Positions 45,680 to 57,088 of a stretch of DNA of 64,000 bases are shown here, piece after piece. The DNA lies in the NCBI RefSeq assembly GCF_950295315.1, contig NC_080166.1, positions 97,035,141 to 97,099,140 of the forward strand, given 5' to 3'. Source of the DNA: Erinaceus europaeus (taxonomy: Eukaryota; Chordata; Mammalia; Eulipotyphla; Erinaceidae). The notes under the pieces were generated by a model. That model saw only the letters and a program-made list of their open reading frames with translations, had not been told where the DNA came from and ran no database searches. Position 1 is the first letter of the stretch. Every line of letters begins with the position of its first letter. The position numbers and the translations under genes were made by a program.

Positions 45680-46073
45680 CTTCCCCCTCAATTCTTTGTT
45701 GGAATTATGTATGATGAGCCTTTAAACATGAGGAGAACAAACTTGGTTCCCAACTCTCCCCAACACAAAAGGATTCTATATGCCATAACATAATAAATAA
45801 TCATCTGAGTACAAAAATGCAGCTGATATTAAGCATACATTACCCTTTACTGGCTCCTGTGATTAAAGGTTAACAAAAAGAAAAAGAGAGCAAACATATC
45901 ATCTTTAATAAACATAACATCAATGTCACTTACATTTTTTGTCTATAACAGTGTTCACAGTATCAATATTCTACCAAACGAAATTGCTCATGGAAATAGA
46001 AAAGTATCTAGTAAATTGAGCTACACATTTTTTTTTGTAAAATACCTATTTCTAAAGCTGTTTCACAATAATA
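45680..46073. other. Intronic sequence, no feature seen
   Basis: AT-rich unique-looking sequence. Confidence 0.4.
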
Positions 46074-46086
46074 TTAAATATCTTTT

Positions 46087-46362
46087 TTTATTTTCCCTTT
46101 TATCGACCTTGTTTTTTATTGTTGTTGTAGCTATTATTGTTGTTATTGATGTGGTCATTGCTGGATAGGACAGAGAGAAATGGAGAGAGGAGGGGAAGAA
46201 AGAGAGGGGGAGAGAAAGATAGACACCTGCAGACCTGCTTCACCACCTGTGAAGTGACTCACCTGCAGGTGGGGAGTCGGGGGCTCAAACCAGGATCCTT
46301 ATGCCAGTCCTTGCGCTTTGTGCCACATGTGCTTAATCTGCTGCACTACCACCTGACTCTTC
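46087..46362 (-). mobile_element. Family A SINE
   Basis: Flanked by TTAAATATCTTTT (46074-46086) and TTAAATACCTTTT (46363-46375), one mismatch. Antisense from the TTTTATTTTCCCTTTTATCG tail to head end CACTACCACCTGACTCTTC. Confidence 0.93.
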
Positions 46363-46480
46363 TTAAATACCTTTTATGAATTTCATGGAAAGATGAATTG
46401 GTTTTCTTCTTTGATTTGAAGGTTTTCAGAGGTGATGTCTGATGTCAAAACTCAGATGTGAGATAAGAAGATACCAAATA

Positions 46481-46602
46481 TGGCAGTCGGGCTGTAGCAC
46501 AGCGGGTTAAACACAACAATGACGACACCAATAACAACAATAATAGTAACTACAACAATAAAACAACAAGGGCAACAAAAGGGAATAAACAAATATTAAA
46601 AA
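46481..46602 (+). mobile_element. Minimal family A SINE: head plus tail only
   Basis: Perfect 16-bp flanking repeat AAGAAGATACCAAATA (46465-46480 and 46603-46618). Only 122 bases: TGGCAGTCGGGCTGTAGCAC and AGCGGGTTAAACAC (A box), then directly ACAATGACGACACCAATAAC and the rest of the CAA/AAT tail to GGGCAACAAAAGGGAATAAA. B box, conserved hairpin and pyrimidine body are absent. Confidence 0.95.
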
Positions 46603-46618
46603 AAGAAGATACCAAATA

Positions 46619-47867
46619 AAGATAAAGTCTCACCAAATTAAAGGAAAACCAATGAAGGAAAGGAAAAATAAATAAGAGGAAAGAGAAACAGACTCTTGTC
46701 TGATTGTATCAATGTGAACTGAAAAGGTCAATGACAGTCAAGGTTTTTAGGTAGATGATGGCAGTGGACTTTCAGGCCCTGTGTCTGTCACCTTCCTTCT
46801 GGGCTCTTTATCCCTCCCAGGATGCATAGAGAGGAACATAAACAGACCAACTGTAGTTGGAGTCCTGAATACACTCTAGGCTTTTAAAAGCACATACTTT
46901 ATAGTCTGAATGGAGAGAAAGTAAAGCCAGGGTATTTAAATACAAACCACTGTGCTTATGCAATGGGTTATGGAACCATTCATTGTCAGCTTAAAGTCTT
47001 CATTATGAGATCTCAATGAGATCATTTAAAAAATTAAAGCTTCCAAGATGCACTGGTTGGCCTAGAAGAATTCTCCTTGCTTCCAGAAATGTCTGACCTT
47101 CTGACTGGGGAAGGAAAATGAACAGAAGGAGGTCAGCCTCAAGGAGAACAATCATCCCTTACTTCCTCCTTGCTTGTGGACATGCCAACACAATGAACCC
47201 TTTAGTAATCCCCTAAGAGCTACCTACTTAGTGAACACTTCCTTCTTGCCTACTAGAATAGAACAAAGGCCAATACCTCCCAAGAGGAAACAGATGCCTT
47301 CTGATTGGCTGGCTGAAGCTCTCCAAAACAATCCACCAACTTTAAAACCTAAGACATTTTGCAAAGTGAATGAACTCATTCTAAATCACTTTCCTGCAGG
47401 CTTCAACCCAGAGCACCTACCCTTTAGCTAACCCCACTCATTAATGCTAATTTTCTCCAGGCCCTGGGCTAGGGTTTGAATCATGCAACTAAACAAATGT
47501 ACTCAGCCACAGGAAAATAATAGGTTTCTCTCATCTGAAGAAATTGCCTATAGCAAACCTTAGACATCAGTAACTAGATTCAACTACTACCAAAAAAGAA
47601 AAATTAGGCAAAGAAGTTTCATATGTGCACAGCATGTGGGTGTTTTATAACAAAAATGGGGCCAATTTTTCATATTTGCTGATGGGATTTTTGCTTAATC
47701 ATTCAAATGTACCTGTTACCCTCCACTTACATCCATTCGTGGATATGCACAGAACACAACTTTCAAGTCATCTGGCACATGTGTTACCAAGTTGAGGATA
47801 AACAAGGGAACTCTTTACTATACTATAGCATTTATTTTTTTAAAAAAAAGATGCACTTTGAGTGTGT
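46619..47867. other. Intronic sequence, no gene
   Basis: No repeat recognised. An 85-codon frame at 47174-47431 has no recognisable domain or codon signature. Confidence 0.45.
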
Positions 47868-48083
47868 TTTTTAAATTTTTATTTATTTATTATTTGTTAT
47901 GGAACAGAGACAGAGACATTGAGAGGGGAGGGGGATATAGAGAGGGAGAGAGACAAAGAGACACCTGCAGCACTGTTTCACAACTTGTGAAGCTTTCCCC
48001 CTAAAGGTGGGTATCAGGGACTTAAACTTGCATCCATGCACACTGTAGTGTGTGCTCTAATGAGGTTTGCAACCGACTGGTAC
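47868..48083 (-). mobile_element. Family B SINE
   Basis: Antisense: TTTTTATTTATTTATTATTT tail, GTGAAGCTTTCCCCCTAAAG, GGGTATCAGGGACTTAAACT, head end near GCAACCGACTGGTACC. Confidence 0.88.
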
Positions 48084-48084
48084 C

Positions 48085-48731
48085 TTATGCTGTGTTTTTC
48101 TTTATACTTCATGTGTCTTGTTGGTAATTTGACTCTTTTAATACAGACCTAAAGTATTGGACTAAAGTGCTACTGTCTGGTTCCTAAGCATAACTAGGCT
48201 GTGATAAGCTATACTGAGAAAGCCCTATAGACAAGCTTTGTTCAGACATGAGCTATTGTATTGTTGGTCATGCCTTCCAAATGACAGAATGAAACATATG
48301 TTTCTGTTTTTTGTGAGTCTTTCAATACAATCTACAGAAAGAAAAATTCTGTATTGATTGACGATGAAAATGTTGTGATTAGAGGCTGAGAGGAACCTAC
48401 TCTTGTATTTCCTCTGGGAGTGATGTTTTGGTGTCCAATAATTCTGCTTATATAGTATACAGACTTTCTAGAACACAAGCGCGTATACAGAGGCTCATCA
48501 AGAACACAACATTCTTTTTAAGCCATGGTGTGAAATGGTAGCTATATGTTACTGCATTAACTGTATCACTACAACATTGTTATAATCATCATGGCTTCTT
48601 TGTAAGTGCAATCTTATTCTTTTTATACCCCCTTTCCTTCAAATATGTTTTCAAGTAAGCTTGTCGACAAAACATGCTATTACGCAAGTCCAGTATTTAG
48701 CTAAAGTAACTATCATGGATCATTTCACACT
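48085..48731. other. Intronic sequence, no feature seen
   Basis: Unique-looking. No exon was recognised. Confidence 0.45.
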
Positions 48732-48747
48732 CAGAGGTGTGGATTTA

Positions 48748-49041
48748 GTTATTTTTTAAATTTTGTTTATTTATTTATTTGTTACCCTTGTTTTTCTATT
48801 GTTGTAGTTATTATTGTTGTTGTTGTCGATGCCATCATTGTTGGATAGGACAGAGAGAAATGGAGAGAAGAGGGGAAGTCAGAGAGGGGGAGAGAAAGAC
48901 AGACACCTGTAGACCTGCTTCACTGCCTGTGAAACGACTCCTGTGCAGGTGGGGAGCCGGGGGCTCGAACTGGGATTCTTACATCGGTCCTTGCACTTTG
49001 TGCCACGTGTGCTTAACCCTCTGCACTACCGCCCGACTCAC
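48748..49041 (-). mobile_element. Family A SINE
   Basis: Flanked by CAGAGGTGTGGATTTA (48732-48747) and CAGAAGTGTGGATTTA (49042-49057), one mismatch in 16. Antisense and complete, ending CACTACCGCCCGACTCAC. Confidence 0.95.
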
Positions 49042-49079
49042 CAGAAGTGTGGATTTATAATGCAAAGGGCACTGAATCA

Positions 49080-49200
49080 AAGTAGGCCTAACTGAGGTTT
49101 ATGACCTGACTATACATGTTCTACTTTGCTGAGCCTGAATAAGTAACTTCACCTTTTAGGTACTCAGCTTCCTGAGGCTGTCTGAAAATATTAGATAGAA
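49080..49200 (+). mobile_element. Possible ancient MIR
   Basis: TGACCTGACTATACATG, GAGCCTGAATAAGTAACTTC and TCAGCTTCCTGAGGCTGTCT resemble the MIR core order (cctgactctacc ... gcaagtcacttaacctc ... cagtttcctcatctgt). Weak but in the right order. Confidence 0.4.
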
Positions 49201-49944
49201 AATTATACCAATGGGTATATGAAGAACTCAGTGCTATTTTCCTGACTTACAATTAGTAATATTGATGTAATTTCTTTTAAAGGTTTTGATCTTCAAATCA
49301 ATATTTTTGTCTTTTTTAACCTTTCTGTATAACTTTTAATCAATTACTGTTTAATCAAATTTTAAAGGAGTATTCATCCATTTTCAAGAAGGGGTTATTG
49401 CAAAGGTCAAATTGATTAATAAGTTTTAGTTCTCAACCTTATCAAGATTATAATCCAGTGAAGGAATGTGATACCTTTTACACATAGGGAACAGAATATT
49501 CGCCCAGAAACAAGGGGCAAGAAAGAAATGATTTTGGAATCTCACAAAAACTTCACCAGGGAAGCAAGAAAGAGTTAGAAACAAAGGACAATGGAGTCTT
49601 TAAATTCTCCTGACAAGCATTTCTCTCCCTTGTAGAACAAGGAAGGTATGCAGTAAGTGAAGTGCATTATACAGGGCAAGCAAAATGATTATGTTTGCTC
49701 CATTATGTATTCATTTTCAGGTATTTGTTGTACTTTATATGAGAAAAAGAGTTTCACATGAGAGAGGAAGTAAGATAAATCAGAGTGTCACCACAGTGTT
49801 GAGCTGGGAGCCTCTTACAGTTCCATGCACTACTTGTTGAACTAAAATATCTCGCACCTCTCTCTCTCTCACCACATTTATTGGAGAACACCGATTTACA
49901 AGATTGTTGCTGTCACAGGTGTCAAGTCTTCCCATGGTACAATC
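49201..49944. other. Intronic sequence, no feature seen
   Basis: AT-rich unique-looking sequence with a short CTCT patch near 49858. Confidence 0.45.
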
Positions 49945-50115
49945 ATACTCCATATTCTTTCTTTAAAGATATATCATTTTTATGAGAGAAAGGTAAAGAG
50001 CAGAAAATGAAAGTATAACACAGCTCTGGCCTATGTGGTGACAGGAATCGAATCTACAACTTCATGCATGCAAGTCCTGTACTCTATTGTGAGCAACCTA
50101 TCTCCCTGGCCCCAA
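49945..50115 (-). mobile_element. Family C SINE
   Basis: Antisense: GAGAGAAAGGTAAAGAGCAG tail side, ACAGCTCTGGCCTATGTGGT, GACAGGAATCGAATCTACAA (B box reversed), head end AACCTATCTCCCTGGCCCC. Confidence 0.75.
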
Positions 50116-50420
50116 TACTCTATTACTATAGTTTAGTGAAATGAGCAAACATTTGCTTCAGCATCTATTAAAGGTTCAGAACTTCTAAAGGGCAGTGATA
50201 ATTTAGAACAGAAGGCACTTCGAGAGAGCACTGAGATGGATGCTTAACAGGGTAATATAATGGGGTATTGTAACACGGTTCTATATTGGAGTGCCACAAT
50301 GAGCCACTGCCCTGGCCTACTCAGCTGTTTGGGAGCAGCCTCAGAGTACTGTATTCCTGATGCATAGGGGTGATTCCAGAAATGCTCACCTGACATTTAA
50401 GTCTTTGACTGTCGAGTGGT
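50116..50420. other. Intronic sequence, no feature seen
   Basis: Unique-looking or an unplaced old repeat. No exon was recognised. Confidence 0.4.
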
Positions 50421-50535
50421 CTACCCCTAGGCCTGGGTAACAGTACCCCTAGGCCTGGGGTAATTTTCAGAAAAGGGGCCTACCCCTAGGCCTGGGTAGC
50501 AGTACCCCTAGGCCTGGGTAATTCTCAGAAAAGTT
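50421..50535 (+). repeat. Minisatellite with nested periodicity
   Basis: The 15-mer ACCCCTAGGCCTGGG occurs at 50423, 50445, 50482 and 50504. Two such motifs plus a TAATTTTCAGAAAAG spacer form a unit of about 59 bases that is itself duplicated (50421-50479 and 50480-50535). Each 15-mer contains the palindrome CCTAGG and AGGCCT. Confidence 0.93.
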
Positions 50536-50821
50536 TCACACTGGTAATCAGTTTCTCTTGACTATACTTGCCCACCATCCCAGGAACAACAGTGGAACCA
50601 AACAACAGGTGGCAAGAATTTGGAGCCCGTGCAGTATACCAAGCCTGCAAGAAACTTAAGGAGGAGGGCTGACCTGCAACTGATTTATTCATCATTACTA
50701 TTTGGGCTTAGTCCAGCTGTATCATATCCAAGTACTGCCAATCTGCCAGACCAGTTAGGCAAAGTAATTATTCTGATAAATAGTTCTGTAGTGAATAAAG
50801 AGTAAAAAAATTAGAATTCTG

Positions 50822-51291
50822 GGGGTTCCAGGAAGATAGCGGACTGAGAAGCTGCTAGCAGCATGTGCTCTGATCACATCTTCTGGAAACGGTAGGATTT
50901 TCTGCCTTTAGCAGGCCAGTCAATAAGGGGTCCTAGTGGTAACACCAAAGAGGTGACTATAATTTAATTTGGGTTAAGAATTAGAGTAAAGGTGGCAGGG
51001 ACTAGCGGGCGGGCTGCTCCAGACTTTCCAGGTGGTGGCAGGCAAGGCGGGTGCGCCGGGCATTGTCCTCCGCCCAGGAAGGCAGCTCCTCCGCCGGTTG
51101 CAGAGCGCTGCTGGGCGGCCAGCAGAGGACCCGGAGGGAGCACTATAGCTCGGGGGCTTTTGCTTGGGAGTCTCCAGGGACCACCGCGACCCTGAGGGCG
51201 GATCCAAAGACTTCTTGAGTATAGCTCTCATTGGATCAAAGGACTTGGAGCTAGTTTTCATTTTCGAGAAATCCTTTAAAAAAGTCTGGAG
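50822..51291 (+). promoter_or_regulatory. LINE-1 5'UTR unit 1 (GC-rich, promoter)
   Basis: Begins GGGGTTCCAGGAAGATAGCG, shares about 170 bases with unit 2, and continues with a CpG-rich part (about 50995-51205). LINE-1 transcription starts in the 5'UTR and is driven by an internal pol II promoter. AAGATAGCGG here is one base from the AAGATGGCGG motif bound by YY1 in human LINE-1. Role inferred from family knowledge. Confidence 0.8.
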
Positions 51292-52128
51292 GGGGGGGTT
51301 TCACGGAAGATGGCAGACTGAGAAGATGCTAGCTGCTGAGCTCCGAACACATCCCCTGGAAACAGTAGGATTTTCTGCCTTTAGCAGGCCACCCAATAAG
51401 GGGTCATAGTGGTGACACCAAGGAGGTGATTATAACTTAATTTGAGTTAAGAATTAGAGTAGGGGAAAAGAAATCTTTTTTCGTCCTTTTAATTTTCAAG
51501 CATACCTCTTCCCCCCCCCTCCCATAAGCAGTCCCTGGGGACCAGCTCCTAGCAGGATACCCCACACCACCAAACAGGGTGCTTTTTTGAATTCACTGAT
51601 ACACATTTGGGAATTTCCTTGCACTGCTCTTTAATTACAACTCTTTTTCTTATCTTCTCCCTTTTATCTCTCTTGTCTCTGTCTCTCTCTCACTTTTTAT
51701 TTTAATCTTGTCATACACTTCTTCCTTCTTCTTTGTCTTTCTGAATTTGTGAATTATTTTGGGGAAGAAATCTGATTCAGAGTGGACTCTCTATGTGTGT
51801 ATCTCTGCTCTAGTTCCCTTTCCTCTCTTGTTACCCCTAGAATATACAGTGGATAGTAGATTTGCATAACTGTCTATTCTTGCTATCCTCTTTTTCTTTT
51901 CTCTTTCTTCACAGGGATTTGGATACTATTTTTTCACGGACAGAAGAAATTGTTTGGCTAACTGGTAACGATTAAACTACTTCAAAACTTACTTCAGTTG
52001 CTACTGTAATTCCAGAGGTTGGTGAGTGCAATTGTCATAAAGGTATTTAGTACAGTGTTACTTGTACTCAAGACACAATAACTGAGGAACAACAGAGCAT
52101 AAAAAAGAAGTAACACATAAATAAAAAA
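51292..52128 (+). promoter_or_regulatory. LINE-1 5'UTR unit 2 and leader
   Basis: Repeats the start of unit 1 (GGAAGATGGCAGACTGAGAA, AGGATTTTCTGCCTTTAGCA, AATAAGGGGTCATAGTGGTG, GAATTAGAGTA) but then passes directly into a pyrimidine-rich leader (51470-51930) without the GC-rich part. AAGATGGC at 51307-51314 is the YY1-type core. Confidence 0.8.
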
Positions 52129-53057
52129 ATGGGTAGATGAAAAACAAATAAAACTGCTATTCCAATGAATGAAGACAAGAGCCCAGAAGAAACTACAAAT
52201 CAGCCAGAAGTAACCATAGATAAGAAAAGTATGCAAGAAATAATAAACTTATTAATCACAGAAATGAAAACAACATTGGAGGAAAGGAATGGCAGTATTA
52301 GGGAAACAACAGTTGAGACCCCCAAGGAAAATACTGATTATCTTGAGGCAATTAGAGAACTGAAAGTTGAAATAGCTGTAATGAAGAAAGAAGCTGAGGC
52401 AAGGGAAAGCAGACTAACAGAAGCAGAAAACAGAATTAGTCAGACAGAGAATGAGTTAGAGAAAACAAACAAAGAGGTGAAAGAGCTTAAAAAGAGATTG
52501 AGAGACACTGAAAACAACAACAGAGACATATGGGATGATCTCAAAAGAAAACATTCGTATAATTGGCCTGCCAGAGGAAGAAAGAGAGGAAGGGGAAGCA
52601 AACATTCTAGAGGAAATAATACAAGAAAACTTCCCAGACCTGAATAACAGAAAGGATATCAAGGTTCAAGAGGCCCAGAGAGTACCAAAAAGAATCAACC
52701 CAGACCTGAAGACACCAAGACACATCATAGTCACAATGAGAAGAAGTAAGGATGCAAGAGAGAAACAAAAAGTCACATACAAGGGAAAAAAGCATATTAT
52801 TACCTGCAGACTTCTCCACTCAAACTCTAAAAGCCAGAAGGGAGTGGCAAGATATCTATCGAGCCCTGAATGAAAAAGAGTTTCAACCAAGGATAATATA
52901 TCCTGCTAGACTTTCATTCAAACTAGATGGAGGGATCAAAACCTTCTTAGATAAACAACAGTTAAAGGAGGCAACCATCACCAAGCCGGCTCTGAAAGAG
53001 GTTATAAAGACCTCTTATAAACAAGAACATCACTATAATACTTGCAATATATCATAG
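52129..53057 (+). pseudogene. LINE-1 ORF1 remnant
   Basis: ORF1 encodes the RNA-binding chaperone that coats LINE-1 RNA as a trimer. The ancestral start is probably ATGGGTAGATGA at 52129, where codon 4 is now TGA. A downstream in-frame ATG at 52165 opens 160 codons. Frame 52165-52550 gives the N-terminal region and a heptad-rich coiled coil (EAENRISQTENELEKTNKEV area). A shift near 52545 moves the RNA-recognition part (NIRIIGLPEEE, VQEAQRVPKRINPDL, PRHIIV) to another frame. A one-base A-run expansion at 52786-52791 shifts again before the C-terminal domain (LLPADFSTQTLKARREW, EFQPRIIYPARLSF, ITKPALKEVI). Total length about 310 codons, near the usual 340 for the family. Confidence 0.92.
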
Positions 53058-53078
53058 CAAACAAATTTTTTTAGAACA

Positions 53079-56000
53079 ATGGCACTAAATACATTAAATC
53101 AATAATATCAATAAATGTCAATGGCTAAAACTCACCCATCAAAGGGCACAGGGTGGGGGGATGGATCAGAAAACATAACCCAACCATATGCTGCTTGCAA
53201 GAATCCCATCTGTCACAACAAGATAAACACAGACTTAAAGTGAAAGGATGGAAAACTATCATACAGGCTAACGGACCACAAAAAAGGGCAGGAACAGCCA
53301 TTCTCATCTCAGACACGATAGATTTTAAATTAAATAAAGTAATAAAAGATAGGCAAGGACATTACATAATGATTAGAGGATCAATCAGCCAAGAAGACTT
53401 AACAATTATTAACATCTATGCACTCAATGAGGGACCATCTAAATACATTAAGCACCTACTGAAAGAATTTCAAAATAGATCAATAGTAATACAATAATAG
53501 TGGGAGACTTCAATACCCCACTCTCACACATAGACAGATCAACAAAGTAGAGAACCAATAAAGATACAAGAGAATTGAATGAAGAGATTGACAGACTAGA
53601 CCTCTTGGACATTTTCAGACTCCTCCACCCCAAAAAACTGGAATACACCTTCTTTTCAAATCCACATAACACATACTCAAGGATAGACCACATGTTAGGC
53701 CACAAAGACAGTATCAATAAATTCAAGAGCATTAAAATAATCCCAAGTATCTTCTCAGACTACAGTGGAGTAAAACTAACATTTAACAACAAACGGAAAA
53801 TTATTAAAAGACACAGAATTTGGAAACTAAACAACATGCTCCTTAAGAACCACTGGGTCAGAGACTCACTCAAGAGGAAATTCAAATGTTCCTGGAAACT
53901 AATGAAAATGAAGACACAACCTACCAAAATATTTGGGACACAGCTAAAGCAGTACTGAGAGGGAAACTTATAGCCATAAAATCACATATTAAACACCAAG
54001 AAGAAGCTCAAATGAACGACCTTACTGCACAACTCAAGGACTTAGAGGAAGAGGAACAAAGGAACCCTAAAGCAACCAGAAGGACAGAAATCACTCAAGT
54101 TAGAGCAGAAATAAACAACATCGAAAATAAAAGAACCATACAAAAGATCAATGAAGCCAAATGTTGTTTCTTTGAAAAATTAAACAAAATTGACAAACCC
54201 CTAGCCAGACTCACCAAACAAAAAGAGAGAAGACTCAAATTAATAGAATTGTAAACGATGCAGGAGATATCACAACTGACAGCACAGAAATCCAGAGAAT
54301 CCTGCGAAACTTCTATAAAGAACTATATGTCACCAAGCTAGAGAATCTGGAAGAAATGGAACAATTCCTAGAAACCTATGCACTTCCAAAACTGAACCAA
54401 GAAGAACTACAAAATCTAAATGCACCAATCACAGACAAAGAAATGGAAACCGTTATTAAGAATCTCCCCAACAACAAAAGTCCTGGACCAGATGGCTTCA
54501 CAAACGAATTCTACAAAATTTTCAGGAAACAGTTAATACCCATACTTCTTAAGCTATTCCATAAGATTGAAGAAACAGGAATACTTCCTTCCATCTTTTA
54601 TGAAGCCAACATCACCCTGATACCAAAAGCTGATAGGGACAGAACAAAAAAGGAAAACTACAGACCAATATCTCTGATGAACATAGATGCCAAAATATTA
54701 AACAAGATCTTGGCCAACCGGATACAGCAACACAAAGATTGTTCATCATGACCAAGTGGGATTCATACCAGGAATGCAAGCTGGTTCAACATCCATAAGT
54801 CAATCAATGTCATTCACCACATCAATAAAAGCAAAGCCAAAAACAACATGATTATCTCAATAGATGCAGAGAAAGCCTTTGACAAAATCCAACACCCGTT
54901 CATGCTCAAAACTCTACAAAAAATGGGAATAGATGGGAAATTCCTCAAGATAGTGGAGTCTATATATAGCAAACCTACAGCCAACATCATACTCAATGGA
55001 CAGAAGCTGAAAGCATTCCCCCTCAGATCGGGGACTAGACAGGGCTGTCCACTGTCACCATTACTCTTCAACATAGTAATGGAAGTTCTTGTCATAGCAA
55101 TCAGGCAAAAGAAAGAAATCAAAGGGATACAGATTGGAAGGGAAGAAGTCAAGCTCTCACTATTTGCAGATGATATGATAGTACACATAGAAAGACCTAA
55201 AGAATCCAGCAGAAAAGTACTGGAAGTTATTAGGCAATATAGCAAGGTATTAGGCTACAAAATCAATGTACAAAAATCAGTGGCATTTCTTTATGCAAAC
55301 ACTAAATCTAAAGAAGAAGACATCCAGAAATCACTCCCATTTACTGTTTCAGCAAAATCAATCAAATACCAAGTAATAAAGTTGACCAAAGAAGTGAAAG
55401 ACTTGTATGCTGAAAACTATGAGTCATTACTCAAGGAAATAGAAACTGATATCAAGAAATGGAAAGATATCCCATGCTCATCGATTGGAAGAATAAATAT
55501 CATCAAAATGAATATTCTCGGGCGGGGGGAGACAGCATAATGGTTATGCAAACAGACTCTCAAGCCTGAGGCTCCTAAGTCCCAGGTTCAATCCCCCGCA
55601 CCACCATAAGCCTGAGCTGAGCAGTGCTCTGGTGTTTCTCTCTCTCTCTCTCTCTCTGCATCTCTCTCAAAAATAAAATTAATAAAAAAAAATTTAAAAA
55701 AATATGAATATTCTCCCCAGAGCCATATACAAATTTAATGAAATACCCATCAAAGTTCCACCAAGCTTCTTTAAGAGAATAGAACAAACACTACAATCAT
55801 TTATCTGGAACCTGAAAACACCTAGAATTTCCAAAACCATCTTGAGGAAAAGAAACTGAAATGGAGGCATCACACTCCCAGACCTTAAACTATATTATAA
55901 ATCCATCATCATCAAAACAGCATGGTACTGGAACAAAAATAGGCACACAGACCAGTGGAACAGAATTGAAAGCCCAGAAGTAAATCCCAACACCTATGGG

Positions 56001-57088
56001 CATCTAATCTTTGATAAGGGGGCCCAAAGGATTAAATGGAAAAAGGAGGCTCTCTTCAATAAATGGTGCTGGGAAAACTGGGTTGTAACATGCAGAAGAA
56101 TGAAATTGAACCACTTTATCTCACCAGAAACAGAAGTCAACTCCAAATGGATCAAAGACCTAGATGTCAGACCAGAAACAATCAAATACTTAGAGGAAAA
56201 CATTGGTAAAACAGTTTCCCACCTACACCTCAAGGAAATCTTTGATGAATCAAACCAAATTGCAAGGAAGACTAAATCAGAAACAAACCAATGGGACTAC
56301 ATCAAATTGAAAAGCTTCTGCACATCCAAAGAAACTATTAAACAAACAGAGAGACCCCTCACAGAATGGGAGAAGATCTTCACATGCCAGACATCAGACA
56401 AGAAACTAATCCCCAAAATATATAAATAGCTCAGCAAACTTAGCACCTAAATAGCAAATGACCCCATCCAAAAATGGGCAGAGGATATGAACAAAACATT
56501 CACCTCAGAGGAGATCCAAAAGGCTAACAAACATATAAAAAACTGCTCTAGGTCACTAATTGTCAGAGAAATGCAAATTAAGACAACACTAAGATACCAC
56601 CTCACTCCTGTAAGAATGCCATACATCAAAAAGGACAGCAGCAACAAATGCTGGAGAGGTTGTGGGGACAGAGGAACCCTTTTACATTGCTGGTGGGAAT
56701 GTAAATTGGTCCAGCCTCTGTGGAGAGCAGTCTGGAAAACTCTCAGAAGGCTAGACATGGACCTTCCATATGATCCAGTCATTCCTCTCCTGGGGTTATA
56801 CCCCAAGGACTCCATAACACCCAACCAAAAAGAGGTGTGTACTCTATGTTCATAGCAGCACAATTCATAATAGCTAAAACCTGGAAGCAACCCAGGTGCC
56901 CAACAACAGATGAGTGGCTGAGAAAGCTGTGGTATATATACACAATGGAATACTATGCAGCTATCAAGAACAATGAACCCACCTTCTCTGACCCATCTTG
57001 GACAGAGCTAGAAGGAATTATGTTAAGTGAACTAAGTCAGAAAGATAAAGATGAGTATGGGATGATCCCCCTCATCAACAGAAGTTGA
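53079..57088 (+). pseudogene. LINE-1 ORF2 remnant (endonuclease, reverse transcriptase, Cys-rich)
   Basis: Minus the 196-base SINE insertion and its TSD, 53079-57088 is about 1271 codons, close to the roughly 1275 of human ORF2. Endonuclease (53105-53800): CCLQESHL with the catalytic Glu, GDFNTPLS with Asp and Asn near 53500, and SRIDHMLG near 53680 are kept, but the SDH motif reads SDY at 53755-53763, so the catalytic His is replaced by Tyr. Reverse transcriptase: KSPGPDGF and NYRPISLMN (54480-54690), IDAEKAFD near 54860, and the active site FADD at 55163-55174. Cys-rich motif CWRGCG...LHCWWEC (C-x3-C-x7-H-x4-C) near 56650-56703 is intact. Stops and frameshifts lie near 53126, 53490, 53880, 54240, 54730, 54780, 55857, 56428, 56446 and 56855. 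Not functional. Confidence 0.94.
55520..55703 (+). mobile_element. Family C SINE (reference copy) inside LINE-1 ORF2
   Basis: Flanked by a perfect 12-bp repeat ATGAATATTCTC (55508-55519 and 55704-55715), so ORF2 coding sequence resumes exactly after it. Order: GGGCGGGGGGAGACAGCATA head with ATGGTTATGCAAACAGACTC, B box CAGGTTCAATCCC, GCTGAGCAGTGCTCTGGTGT, CT run, A-rich tail. The perfect TSD gives a minimum-age ordering: LINE-1 first, SINE later. Confidence 0.97.

Noticed and set aside
50423..50518. CRISPR-like repeat-spacer array
   Set aside because: Four short motifs with unequal spacing that are themselves duplicated, in a mammalian intron. A minisatellite explains it.
50990..51210. CpG island as a host gene promoter
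   Set aside because: The GC-rich block lies wholly inside the LINE-1 5'UTR and is explained by that element.
54814..55245. 143-codon minus-strand frame, and other minus-strand frames across 52-57 kb
   Set aside because: They are antisense shadows of LINE-1 ORF1 and ORF2.
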